DNA of 64,000 nucleotides, from the NCBI GenBank assembly GCA_905221605.1, contig CAJNDS010000040.1:62001-126000 (forward strand), read 5' to 3'. This document shows positions 12,655 to 24,712 of the stretch, piece by piece. Made by a program: the position numbers and the translations under genes. The notes beneath the pieces are model-generated. The model was given only the letters and a program-made list of their open reading frames with translations, was not told the origin of the DNA and made no database searches. Position 1 is the stretch's first letter; each line of letters opens with the position of its first letter. Source of the stretch: Symbiodinium natans. Taxonomy: Eukaryota > Sar > Dinophyceae > Suessiales > Symbiodiniaceae.

Positions 12655-12925
12655 TAGTTTAGGGTTTAGGGTTTAGGGTTTAGGGTTTAGGGTTTAGGGT
12701 TTAGGGTTTAGGGTTTAGGGTTTAGGGTTTAGGGTTTAGGGTTTAGGGTTTAGGGTTTAGGGTTTAGGGTTTAGGGTTTAGGGTTTAGGGTTTAGGTTTT
12801 CGGGTTTAGGGTTTAGGGTTTAGGGTTTAGGGTTTAGGGTTTAGGGTTTAGGGTTTAGGGTTTAGGGTTTAGGGTTTAGGGTTTAGGGTTTAGGGTTTAG
12901 GGTTTAGGGTTTAGGGTTTAGGTTA
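12655..12925 (+). repeat. Longest telomere-like array, about 38 copies of TTTAGGG
   Basis: About 270 bp of nearly perfect TTTAGGG, with one disturbed unit near 12797. It is followed at 12930-13080 by decayed CCTTAAA and CCCTCAA variants in the opposite sense, which looks like an old array losing its repeat register. Confidence 0.95.
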
Positions 12926-13144
12926 GACCCTCAAGCCTAAACCGTCAACCCTCGAAAACCTTAAACCTTAAAGCCTCAGCAAGTCGAACCTTAAACCTTA
13001 AACCCTCAAACCTTAAACCTTAAATCCTCAGCCCTCGAACCCTAAACCTTACACCCTCAGCCCTCAAACCCTACACCGGGCTCTCTCGAGCTCATAGAAT
13101 TACAGGGGGAAACGCCGGGCCACCACCCACCGGCTCACTTTCGA

Positions 13145-13249
13145 GGGTGGTTGTCAAAATAGTGGTCCCCTTTTCGGATCCCGCTGATAATATGGCACCA
13201 AATATTTAGGGTACCCCAAAAAGGGATCATAATTTTGACAACCGCCCGG
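13145..13249. mobile_element. Foldback (MITE-like) element
   Basis: The left arm 13145-13174 (contains GGTTGTCAAAAT) and the right arm 13219-13249 (contains ATTTTGACAACC) are inverted copies over about 30 bp with a few mismatches, separated by about 45 bp. No open frame is present. The structure fits a non-autonomous inverted-repeat element. Confidence 0.6.
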
Positions 13250-14264
13250 TTCGGTGTTGATAACCAAGTTTGGAGTTCAAGGTATTCATTCCAACTGACA
13301 CTTTGAGGCTGTAGGAGTTCACAGGGTGGGGTGTTGGAGCTTCAAAACTTCTTCCAAAACCCTCCCGTGCGTGAAGCCCCGATGCTCGAAACCCTCAAAC
13401 CCCAAACTTGGCTGCACTTAGCAGGGTAGCTATGAATCCAATTTTTAGCTGCCTTATTAAGAAACCCAATAAGCCCAAAAAAGGCTAAGGATCTAAAGTT
13501 ACGGTAGAGCACCACAGAGTAAAGACCCTAAACTCTCATCAAGGGTGCGGTGGACTCCACGCATGATAATCGTGGTGTCATTGGAGCGGGTGTGTCCGAT
13601 CTGCTGAGACCACATGACACCTGCAGGCTCGCTGCTTAGGGGTTGCACCTAAGGGATCTTGCGGTTTCTTACCCTACACCCTGCACCCCAAAACCTAAAC
13701 CCTCTACCCTAAACCCTACACTCGGATCTTGGGGTTTGTGGGCACCTGGGGTTTCTTGCAACGACGGAAGGCCCCCCAGTCATTGGGTAAAACTGTTCCA
13801 AGTTCACGATACAAGGGTTTAGGGCTCAGCGTTCGCTGTAGGGTATGGGGAACCCCGCTAGACGATTTGGGGTCTTACTAGCCCTGACACAAACATGTAG
13901 CGTCGGGTACGGAATTCGGGGTGGGGGGGCCTCACTTTACCAAACCCGGAGTTTGCGGAACCTCCCACCTCCCCAAACCCCCCCTTCCCTTCCTCAACTG
14001 CACGATGGCACCCCACCAAGCCTTAAGATCTGGTGGTGCGCAGGGTCGCAATACTAGCAGAGCTATTCGACACTGAACCACCAGCTGAGCCAACACCGAT
14101 ACGCAGGGGTATATAGGGGCCCTGCTTGGGATGCTGGGCCCTGGGTTCCACTATGAAAAGCCTTCACAACTGTGGGGGGTGGGGGGGGGGTTCGAACAAC
14201 CCGCAAATGGCCTCTTTTTCTTCTTCTGCTGGGCATAGGGGGAGACCCCCCGCGCTCGAAGCGC
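13250..14264. other. No supported gene
   Basis: Mostly unique DNA with single CCCTAAA-type words and a GGGGTTTG-rich stretch. The frames here are short and lack recognisable domains. Confidence 0.45.
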
Positions 14265-14975
14265 GCCCTCTCTCCCTCTCTGTCCCTCTCTCTCCCTCTC
14301 AGTCCCTCTCTCTCCCTCTCTGTGCCTCTCTCTCTAGACCTCTCTTTCTCTCTTTCTCTCTTTCCCTGTTTCTCTCTTTCTCTCTTTCTCTCTTTCTCTC
14401 GTTCTCTCAAGATCTCTTTCTCTCTTTCTCGCTTTCTCTCTTTCTCTCTTTCTCTCTTTCTCTCTTTCTCTCTTTCTCTCTTTCTCTCTTTCTCTCTTTC
14501 TCTCTTTCCCTCTTTCTCTCTTTCTCTCTTTATCTCTTTCTCTCTTTCCCTCGGTCTCTCTTTCCCTCTTTCTCTTTTTCCCTCTGTCCCTCTTTCTCTA
14601 TTTCTCTCTTTCTCTCTTTCTCTCTTTCCATCTTTTCTCTCTTTGTCTCTTTGTATTTTTGTCTCTTTCTCTCCTTCTCTCTGTCTCTCTCTAATTCGTT
14701 CTTTCGTTCGTTATTTGTCCTTTTATTGTTATTTATTTCTTTATTTTTTGTATTTTTTGTTCTTTATGTATTCATTCCTTTCTTTCTCTCTCGTTCTCTC
14801 TTCTAATTCTTCTTCTTCTTACTACTATTATTATGATTATTATTATTTACATTCTGGTTTTCTTCTTCTTCTTCTTCTTCTTCTTCTTCTTCTTCTTCTT
14901 CTTCTTCTTCTTCTTCTTCTTCTTCTTCTTCTTCTTCTTCTTCTTCTTCTTCTTCTTCTTCTTCTTCTTCTTCCC
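14265..14975. repeat. Pyrimidine microsatellites: CTCTTT block and TTC block
   Basis: At 14265-14700 CTCTTT and CTCTCC words repeat. At 14862-14972 a TTC trinucleotide runs for about 37 units. Together they form one of the longest pure pyrimidine strands in the window, and the mirror symmetry would permit triplex (H-DNA) structures. The Leu/Phe/Ser-rich and Glu/Lys-rich open frames across it are artefacts. Confidence 0.95.
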
Positions 14976-15079
14976 CCCTCTTTCTTCCGCTGGGCACCTC
15001 TCGCGCTCACTCTCTCTCTCTCTCTCTCTCTCTCCCTCTCGCCCTCCCTCCTCCCTCCTGTAATGAGGCAAACTGTCAG

Positions 15080-16422
15080 TTAGACTTTGTGTGGCGTGCC
15101 CCACACAGCAAGGATGGCGGCAACCGTATTTTGAACGGGGATGCTCTACGACAACGGAACTCTCAGAATTGCTTCACTAGGGCTGTGATTTTCGTTGGAC
15201 GTAGCTGAGAACTGCTGAACAGTTCAGGCTTTAGGGCTATCCCGTGCAACAGGCTACTACCCTCCACCACGTCACAAGGCAGGTGTGAGTGGCAGAGCCT
15301 TCGGAGTTTGGGTTGACGGTTTCGGGCTCAGGGTTTGAACCCTCAACCCTAAACCCTAAACCCTCGTAACACACAAAGCGGCTTCCAGGATGAGAGCAGG
15401 ACGGCTCCGCAATACGCGGCCCTGGTTGCAACTCACGGTGCAGTCGCTCTCCAGCCTGCCCAACTTGTGGGGAAGGCACAAGGTTTAGGGTATAGGGTTT
15501 AGGGTGTGTAGGGTGTAGGGTGTAGGGTGTAGGGTGTAGGGTTTAGGGTTTAGGGTTTAGGGTTTAGGGTTTAGGGTTTAGGGTTTAGGGTTTAGGGTTT
15601 AGGGTTTAGGGTTTAGGGTTTAGGGTTTAGGGTTTAGGGCGTCCTGCACAGCCTTGCCTTCGGAAGCATGCCTTACCCCACATCTGTCCACAAACCTGCA
15701 AGGGCTGCCCAGAAAGAAGAGCGACAATAAACCTACAATGCAAAGCCCTATAAAACCTTGTAAGACCCTACAAAACCCCAAAAAAACCCTGTAAACCCCA
15801 TAAAACCCTATACAACCCCCATTAACCCCAATGTTAACCACAGTAATCTCAACTGCCCTCGACGTAACGACGCGGGGCGCACGTGCCCACGCAGAAGGCA
15901 CAGCTGGTGTGACAAAGGATCTGCTCAACCTCGCGACCCGCCCTTCTCTCGGGGCCCCTTTTGCGGGGTGGGGGGGGGGGGCGGGGTGTGGGGGGGGCCT
16001 TTGGGTTTAGGGTTTAGGGTTTCGGGTTTAGGGTTTAGGGTTTCCTCTTTGGGGAGGCCTAAGGTTTAGGGTTTAGGTTTAGGGTTTAGGGGGCTTCAAA
16101 GGGAGTATTGTGGCTTAGCTAGCTGGATGATGGATGACATGGGAGTTCGATGAAGAAGCTTTATGGACGGATATAATTGAACATGTGCATGCATTGAGCG
16201 CACATATTCTGTCCTCTTCAGGAGCCTTTTACGCCCTGAGCTTGGCTTTTGAGATTTTAGGGCTTAGGGGCGCGGGGGAGGGGTTTAGGGTTTAGGGCAC
16301 CTCGGGTTTAGGGCTCAGGGCTTAGGGCGTCGAGGTCCTTCCAGGTGTTGACCACGGCGGAGGCCGCACAGGCACGCAAGCTGAGGCAGGAGTCCAAAGC
16401 CTTTCCCGGGGGAATTAGAAGG
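15080..16422. repeat. Telomere-like arrays with TGTAGGG variant; no gene
   Basis: TTTAGGG arrays at 15540-15640 and 16008-16100, with a block of TGTAGGG variants at 15500-15540. At 15725-15835 a CCCTATAAAACC-like word recurs in a decayed AAACCC context. Open frames are short and unsupported. Confidence 0.75.
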
Positions 16423-16423
16423 C

Positions 16424-16517
16424 TTAAATATTGGGATGTTCCCCTGTATACCAAGAGTCCTTCATGATAATCCCTATTCAAGAATTTTGGTATAAGGGGG
16501 AACATCCCAACTTAAAT
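16424..16517. mobile_element. Foldback element, TTGGGATGTTCC family (copy 1)
   Basis: The left arm 16424-16454 and right arm 16487-16517 are inverted copies of about 31 bp with few mismatches; the arms share TTGGGATGTTCCCC and end in TATACCAA. The loop is about 32 bp. A related element lies at 60525-60630. Confidence 0.75.
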
Positions 16518-18010
16518 ACAAGGAGCAGGCTTTACATCACAGGCTTCAGGGGTTGGGGCCGGTTTTTATTGGGCCGTTGAACTGGAAGGGGAGAACAATG
16601 GTAATTATGTAGGCTCCTGTTTTTGAAAGTTTTGTGGGCACCTATCAGATTATCACCACACAGCATACGCAGCGCGAGACACGCAATTAAAGAAACAGAA
16701 AAAAACTGTATACCGCAGATACACTCAGTCGCATCCTTCACCCGACGTTGTGTGAAGCAACAAACTACTCAACTTGCGCAACCCTTGTCTTGAACCATCC
16801 ATCCCGTAGCCAAGCTACAGGACACTGCCGAAGCCAATGACCTTCAGCCATGACCCCCTATCTTTCCGCTGCCTGCTTGTGGACGAAGGTGCTGCCACTC
16901 CCAAATGTCCCGGTCCCCGTCGTTGCATCATAGATGACAGTTCCTAGAGTTTCAGTTGAAGCGCGTTTCGGTTTGCAGGCGGGGCGCATAGGTGCTTGGC
17001 ACCGTCATCCATAACCCTTATTCCATGGACGGATCATACTGATTCAAGTGCGACTATTCAGACCCGCAGCCGACACCTCATTTGACATGCAAAATGAAAG
17101 GGGGCAGGCATATGCTGCACACGTGCCAGCATGGGGACGACAGTTTGCCTTCCGAATCTGCGGTTAGGGTTTAGGGTTTCGGGTTTCGGGTGTCGGGTTT
17201 AGGGTTTAGGGTTTAGGGCTTAGGGCTTAGGGTTTAGGGTTTAGGGGTTTAGGGCTTAGGGTTTAGGGCTTAGGGCTTAGGGTTTCGGGTTTAGGGTTTA
17301 GGGTTTAGGGTTTAGGGTGCTCGTCAAGTACATAAAGTCGCCGCGCTCTGGAGTCTGGCTTGCCCTTGCGCTACTACTCACACTGATGTACGTGTGTGAA
17401 ACTTGGGCTGCTGCCATCGTCAAGTTCCAGGCAGCTTGCTGTCTCCCTTGGAAACAGACTTGGTGTGCTACGGTGCCTATACCGGAGGGGCCTCACGGCC
17501 TCAGGGGTTTTGGGAACCCTGAACCCTGTAGCCTTGGGGTTTGGGTGCAGAGCTTGTGATTTGATGCAGCTCATGGCCGAGACGAAGGCTCTGAATCACT
17601 GGGGTGTCGGGCCCAGCGGAGTCACCCACTGTGACCTGCCAATGGGATGCCTAGATGACGGGTTTAGAGTCTAGGGCTTGCGGTGTTGCCTACATGGCTC
17701 AGGGTGCCCAACCGGGAGTCACCTGTGAGTGGAGAAGGACGGGTGGTTGTAACAAAGAAGGGGCATGTCATTGTCATAGCAGCAGCAAAAAGAGGAGCAG
17801 CACGAGCACGAGTAGGAGTAAGAGTAAGAATAGGTGTAGGTGTAGGGGTGAGAGTAGGAGGAAGAGTAGCAGAAGTAGGATCCGGAAGAGTAGGAAGAGG
17901 AGTAAAAGGAAGAGTAGGAGGAAGAGTGGAAAAAAGAGTAGGAGGCAGAGTAGGAGGAGTAAGAGGATAATGTTTGCAGCGTGACGCATGGAGGGCGAGC
18001 CATACTCAAC
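16518..18010. repeat. Telomere-like array and GAGTAG microsatellite; no gene
   Basis: A TTTAGGG/CTTAGGG array occupies 17162-17318. A purine-rich GAGTAGGA/AGAGTAGG microsatellite occupies 17790-17972. The Arg/Ser/Lys-rich frame at 17655-17984 looks like an SR protein only because of this repeat, so it is not called. Confidence 0.75.
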
Positions 18011-21000
18011 AAGCTGGTAAAAGGGAACCGTCAAGTGGCCAGTACACAGCCCAGGCACATCAGAATGCGGAAAACAACAAATGGCCAGACAAGCCAGCAG
18101 CCAACGATATCGCTGCGAAGGTATCCGATGCTAGGTACGCTGACAAAAAGCGAGACCATTGCAGCAACTGAGGGATTCCATTCCGTCAAAACTAACTCCG
18201 CGGGAGCAGCACTGAAACTTCGGTCCCGCCCAACCCGCCATGGCAGTGCTGCAAATTGTGGCTGGCTGATTTTCTCTGTTACTAGAGCTTGAGGAGTGGA
18301 GCTAAATCTCTCACACGGTCAATCCTTCTTTTCAGAGGGGTTCAGGGTCTTTGGCTTTGTCCTCCGAGTCCTCTGTTCCTCTCATGCGACTTCAAAGTCC
18401 CCACGCAACAGGGCACATACATCCCTGACTGTGATGACACTTGCGAAGGTCTGGCAGGTTAGGTTTTGGAAGCTTCAGTCAGAGCACACGCTGCCCATCC
18501 ATGGACACGTGCCGTGCGAAATGTTCAAGTACCGAAACTGAAGCTTGCTAACATTGCGGTCCTCCTGCGAAGAAATAAGCGAATCCTTCGCGAAGACTGG
18601 GGGAAGTTAGTCACACGGCCTGTCGGGCATTGGACCAGGCATTGGAGTGACTTTATTTTGGGAGCCAGGCTGAGCACTAAAAGCCCGCAAGGGCCCCTAA
18701 ACCGCAATCCCTCTGGAACATCCAGGCCTCCAGTGAGTAGCTTGCGACGGGCACAGACATCAGGCACAGGTACCTCGGGACACCAAAAGACTCCCCTAGA
18801 CCCTAAGATGCTAAGCTTGAAGCAAGATCAGCCCTCCTCTTCTGGCTTCCAAGGCCTTTGGGGCGAAGCGTTCAAGTACTTGAGTGACATGTAGAGGCAT
18901 TCTTGCATGCTCGTTTCATTTGCTGGAATCCAACCTTGCAAGTCATCCTGGGGTATTCTGGACCTGGACACATTCCAGACCTTTGGCGTTGCCTACAAGG
19001 ACCTTGAAGCCTTCAATCCGAGGGCGCTACAGCTCCTAGCGTCACCTCGTCTTCTCCTACTACGTATCACCTACACAGCCACTATCACCACGACTACCAC
19101 GACCACGACCTTTACCTCCACTACTGCCACCACTACCTCCACTACCAATACCCCTACCACTACCATTACCACGAGCGACAACTCATAGTAGTCACTACGA
19201 CCACGATGACGACTACCCCGACCACGACCCGCTTAGGGTCTGGGGCTTCCCGCCTGCCACTGTCAGGGCCGGAAACCTACAATGGAGAGCAAAAGCGAGA
19301 TGAAACCTCAGGAGGAAGAAACATTCTCACAGCCCTTCCCAGGCTAAGGTTTCAGGGCTTCGGTTTCCCAGAGTCTCTCGATCCCCCAAAGCCTATAGGC
19401 ACTCCTAAACCCTCGATGCCTTCTGACCCCAAACCCTAAACCCTAAATCCTGAGTCTTTAAGTCCCAAGTTCAACCCCAAACCCTAAACCCTAACCCCTA
19501 AACCCCTAAACCCCTAAACCCTAAAGGGCACGCATCCAGAGGAAGTGCACTAAAAGTGCCCTGGGCGGTGCCATCCCGGCTCGTGTGGACGGCGCCTTCG
19601 GCTTCGGGGCTCCGTGGGGCTTCAGGGTTTGGTAGACTTCAGACTTGGGACTTAAAGACTCAGGATTTAGGGTTTAGGATTTAGGATTTAGGGTTTAGGG
19701 TTTAGGGTTTAGGGTTTCGGGTTTAGGGTTAGGGTGCAAGCGGTTTGGGGCTTTAGGGCTTATAGAGCTTTGAGTTTTTAAAAGCTTAGAGATGCGGGTC
19801 TAGGGATTTAAATTCCAAGGCTGACGGTCCTAAAACCCCAAAACACACAAGGGAGTGGCAAAGCTCCAGGGCAAAGGAAGGGAAAGCTTGGACTGCATGG
19901 CTTAAAGAGCCGTTAATCGAGGCATAAGTTTTCAACCTTAAACAACTCTATATGTGGGGTTCCGAAAATAGGGTTGTACCCTTCGTGGGGGGCTCCGATT
20001 ATACGGATGACAGTCTTTTCGGTGAATATTCAGGGTCCCCCCCCCATTGTAACCAAATACCCACATTATGAGTATGCCTCTCTTGATTCAGGGGTATTCC
20101 AGGCCTTCTGGGTCCCTGCGCGGGTAGGAGCATGGCGTGCGTCGTGCTAACAACTGGGCGCGGCGCTGGTGTAGCCACCGCCCCAGAAGCCAAACACGTT
20201 CGGCTCCACAGAGGTCCTCGGCGGCTCATCGGAAACTCTTGGGCTTCTTGGGGCTTGCGGGCTTCAAGCTTTGGGTGCGGTTTGAGGGAAAGTGTCTTGT
20301 TAGAAACAGCCCCACAAAAACCTGGAGACCTCGGGTTTTTGGAGGGGATGTGAGGTCCACTCGAGGGCTCCGAGGCCTCTTTGGGGGTCGGGGCTTCTTG
20401 GGCTCCACGCAGCTGCAAGAAAGGTGTGCTCGGAAGGGTGTCGAAGGCCGCCTGGGCCCCAGAGCTTCCAAGGATGCAGAAGGGGTTTAGGGTTTAGGGT
20501 TTAGGGTTTAGGGTTTAGGGTTTAGGGTTTAGGGTTTAGGGTTTAGGGTTCAGGGTTTAGGGCTCTTGAGGTTTGGGCATCTTAGTCTTTGCCGATAGTC
20601 TCTGGCTTGGCAAACCCCGCGTATAACCCTAAACGCTGAACCCCTGCACCCTAAGCCCCAAAGCCCAAAACCCGAAACCCTAAACCCTAAACCCCTAAAC
20701 CCAAACCCTAAACCCTAACTCTTAACCCTTAACCCTTAACCCTTAACCCTAAAGAAGATCATGCTGTGAGGGCTTAGGATGCTGAAGAAGCCCTACATCA
20801 GGAATCGAGTCTCCGAGCCGTAGCTTGGCCGAACTAGGGTTTAGGGTTTAGGGTTTAAGGTTTAGGGGTTAGGGCTTAAGGCTTTGGGTAACAAGTAACA
20901 ACCAAAAAACCCACAAAAAGGGAACTACGCAGGCCTCCCATCCGCCCACCACGACATCTGGGGGGCCGAAGTTGAGGTAAACAGGCCTTGGAGTTTAGGG

Positions 21001-23600
21001 TCTTTGGATGTTCGGGTATCGGGTTGGGGGACTCTGGTTGAGGGCTCAAAAGGCAGGATGGAGCGGGGTTCTAGCTTGGGTTGAAGAGTACTTGCACTTG
21101 TGCCGTGGCGGCGCTCGAGAACCTCAATCCTTGGTGCGCCCTAAGTTCCCAGCTTGGGCCACTCTCACCCATTTGCAAGGGCGGACTTACAGCCTGTCCG
21201 ATTTCCGCACCAGCCAAACATCAACAACGGTGGGGCCTGAAGACTGGTGGTGCCAAAAGAAGCACCCTGAAGGCTAGTGGTGCCCAACGCCCTCCCCCCC
21301 CCCTTCCTGGAAGCCCCTGGATCCATAGAAAGCCTGTAGTGTGGGCGTTAAGTACATTGAAACCCATGGCGGCGCCAGATGAGCATGAGATTTTGCCGAT
21401 GTGTGGAAAGACACTGAAAAACGCTTCAAAACCTTGAGCCCTACGCCCCATCAACACTACCTACCCGAAGAACTGCAGCCTGCGTCCAGCACCCCGGATA
21501 AGCGAGATAGTTCTGGGTCTCTGTACCCTTCGAACTATTTGGGGGCCTCTGGCTTCGGAGCCTGTGACGTCAGGCTTGAGGATTTTATGGGGTTTACGGC
21601 ATTTAGGGGGTTTAGAGGGTTTAGGCGGTTAGGGGGTTCTGGGAGAAAGAACTCAGGCGAATCCTCCTCCACAAGCGTCCGTGGCGGGAGGGAATCGGGC
21701 TTTAGGGTACAGGGCCCCTAAAACCCCTAAAGCCCTGAACCCTAAAATCCTACAGGGCTCGTGTCTATTTACACTTTCCAAACCACATCTGGGGCCGCCG
21801 GCCCAAATCCCCAGACACTGAGACCAAGCCTCTGGTTTAGGGTTTAGGGAAAAGGGTTTAGGGTTTAGGGTTTAGGGTTTAGGGTTTAGGGTTTAGGGTT
21901 TAGGGTTTAGGGTTTAGGGTTTGGGGTTTAAGGCTTTAGGCGGTAAAACCCTGAAGAAACCCTTGAAAAACCCTACCTTCAAGCTGCGGGGTGATGGCTT
22001 CTGCTCACTAAATCAACGCAACACTCAGCCCGGAAGCCCCCTTTACGGCCCCAAGAAGCCCAAAAAGCTCCAGAATCCCAAGCCTTGAACACCCACTGAA
22101 AAACATCCTCCAGCCTCACTGGAAATCCCCACGCTGCCAAACAAAAGCAGTTTGGAGGGTTTAGGGTTTAGGGTTTGGGGTTTGGGTTTGGGGTTTCAGG
22201 GCTTAGCACTTAAGGCTTAGGGTTCGGGATGAAAAAATCTTCGTGGAGGAACTCACAGTTCCCCCCGCACCTGTCAAGGATGGCGAAGACAAGCCTTGAA
22301 GCACGACAGCATCACATCACCCGAAGGTTTCGGACTTACGGTTTGGGGCTCAGGGTTTAGGCTATTGTGAGCTCTTGTGCAGGAGATTCCCCGTGTGGGG
22401 TTTCGGGTGCAATGGTTGGGGTTCCCTTGGGTTTCGCAGGGTGCGGGCCCTTCGCATTGACAGCTTGCAACTGTACCGATGTTGGGGTTCCTCCAATCAG
22501 GGCTCTTGTATTTTGGTGGGTACCCTACTTCAAGAAAATTCGCATAGAAATGCGCCCGAACCATCCCGAACTCTAACGCGTGATGTGGAACACCTGCCTG
22601 CTTCTCGGCTTTGGCGCGCTGACTTTTGGGTGCAAAGTTTCGCGAATTTCCCTAAACCCTAAACCCTACACCCTAAACCCTACAAGGATGATTGCGGATG
22701 GGCTCAGTCGCAGCATCCATGCCTGCGCCACCATAAATACTCGGAGAGCCCATCTAGCAGATACAGACGAACTACATGCCCAACACCATACATGTTACAG
22801 CCAGGGGGCAACAGGTAGCAGACGCCCGTCATGTAGAAGCCTCGCAGGGCACTGCCCCCCGCCATTGAGCCATGGCACGAAGCCCACGAACCTCTGAAAA
22901 AAAGCTCACAACCCCCCGGAAAAAGACACAAGACCCAAACCTGAAAACCTGCTGCCCCCCCCCCCCCCCCCAATTACAAAACCCTACACCACCAACTCAT
23001 TTTTTCAAGAACCCTAGCTACGGGGGAACCCAGAAGGCCCCAAGCCTCCCAGAACCCAAACGAAGCCCAAGGCTGAAGCTTCGGGTTCAGGATTCAGGGT
23101 TTCGGCACTAAACCCCTAAACCCCTACAACCCTAAAACCCCTAAACCCCTTAACCCTAAAACCCTAACCCCTTCCCCTTGCCCAAGCTGGGCATCCTGTG
23201 CAGTCTTCAGCCCATGGTGGCAGATGGAAGTCCGAGATGAGAGCTGCTGGGGTTTGGTGCGTTCACTGCTTGAGGGTTTAGGGTTTAGGGTTTAGGGTTT
23301 AGGGTTTAGGGTTTGGGGTTTGGGGTTTGGGGTTTGGGGTTTAGGGTTTAGGGGCTTTGGGTTGAAGGCTTCGGGGGCAGAGGCCTTAGCGCCTTTCAGG
23401 CTCAGAGTTTGGGGGGTGTTTTTTCTAAAGCAGCTTAGGGGTTCTGAGTCGAACTCGCATGCGTGGACGTGGACTTGTCCCCCATGCTGTCGAGCACATG
23501 TCGCGGAAGCGCAAAGCGAAATCCATCCATCTCCAACATCATGTTTTAATCTAGATATATCCTTCAGACAAGGAAGGAAATACAAAATGACTTACAAGTA
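18011..23600. other. Repeat-rich DNA without a supported gene
   Basis: An ACC/ACT microsatellite lies at 19080-19215. Telomere-like arrays lie at 19430-19522, 19660-19735, 20484-20562, 20660-20755, 21836-21935, 22648-22685 and 23274-23352, in both orientations. Open frames of 65-140 codons occur throughout, but often on both strands at once, and none has a recognisable domain. A real split gene with small exons cannot be excluded by eye. Confidence 0.5.
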
Positions 23601-24712
23601 AAATTGTAGAATAAACACAGAATAGATTTATCCAAGGTAACAAATCAAAAATATTGAAATGCATCCCAAGTCGGCAAGAAGTCAAAACCAGCTATGATTC
23701 CGTTACATCATGGAAACAAGACCTCTCGGATGATAACGTTCCAGTGTGCTGATCCTCTCTTTCCGTCCATCTGTAACATTCTGGTCTGATTTCGAATGCT
23801 GTGGTCCTCGTCTTGTTGTTCATCGTAAATGTCCAAATTGTAGGTGTGCACTTTTGTTACATCTTGTACGCGAGTTGTTGACTTCTTTTAGGGGGGGGTT
23901 GCGGACGCGCTGCAAGCTCTTTCCCCTTTCAAAGAGACAGACGTGAATGCCGAGCGACAGCAAAAGAGGTCCTCCGTCGCGTGACACCTCACATCTACAA
24001 ACCCTACACCCAACATAGTACACCCTAAACTGGGAATGCTGGCTGAAACTTTAAGCATGTAGCTGTTGGGAAGTCGAGAGCTGCAGAGAAGACCTGAGAA
24101 AACCTCCAAAATGAGAAACTATTCACCCATGAACTGCACAGTCCTGGAACCCGAAAACCCTGAACCCCAGCTCTCCACGCTAGTCCAACACTCGACGCAT
24201 CTTGACGGCTCTAACGGTTATATAGCTTGCAGAGCGGATGCAACCGGTACGTTCCCTGTCCTCAAGGGGCTCGACGCACAAGGGCGTGTGAGGCCGCAGC
24301 CTGAAGAAGCTGACAAACACTTGTGCAACAACAGCATAACAACAGCCCATCAACAAGCACATGAAGTACCGAAGCTTGGCTGCCTTAAGAAGCACAGGGG
24401 CCGACAACCATGCGAATGAAGCGCGCTGGGGGGAGTTCCACGAGACGGTGCGTCACGGCTGCGATATGTCTTTTTTTCATTAGCAGCCTGGACAAGGCCG
24501 AATTAGCACCATTCGTCTCAGACCGTCGCCGCATTGTGCCAACGTTCTGGGCGCTGTATTTCAGAAGCTGCGAGGTGCAATGAATCGTCATGGGCTCAGA
24601 CAGCCGGCCGTCCGCGTCTTGCAGGCCGAAAGCCATGGAATGAAAACGTGCTCTCGCAAGAGATGTGAAAGCAGCAGCTGCCGGGGCCCCATGAAAGCAC
24701 CATGCTGCAGGC
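23601..24712. other. Unassigned DNA downstream of the minus-strand CDS
   Basis: This segment lies 3' of the stop codon of the gene at 24713-26293 and is free of telomere-like arrays, apart from two isolated words near 24000. It marks the edge of the gene island. Frames of 65-117 codons lack domains. Part of it is probably 3' untranslated sequence. Confidence 0.4.

Noticed and set aside
14126..15104. Frames of up to 303 aa rich in Leu/Ser/Phe and antisense poly-Glu or poly-Lys
   Set aside because: Generated by CTCTTT and TTC repeats.
17655..17984. SR-protein-like frame (Arg/Ser/Lys)
   Set aside because: The RS dipeptides come from the GAGTAG microsatellite and the opposite strand is equally open.
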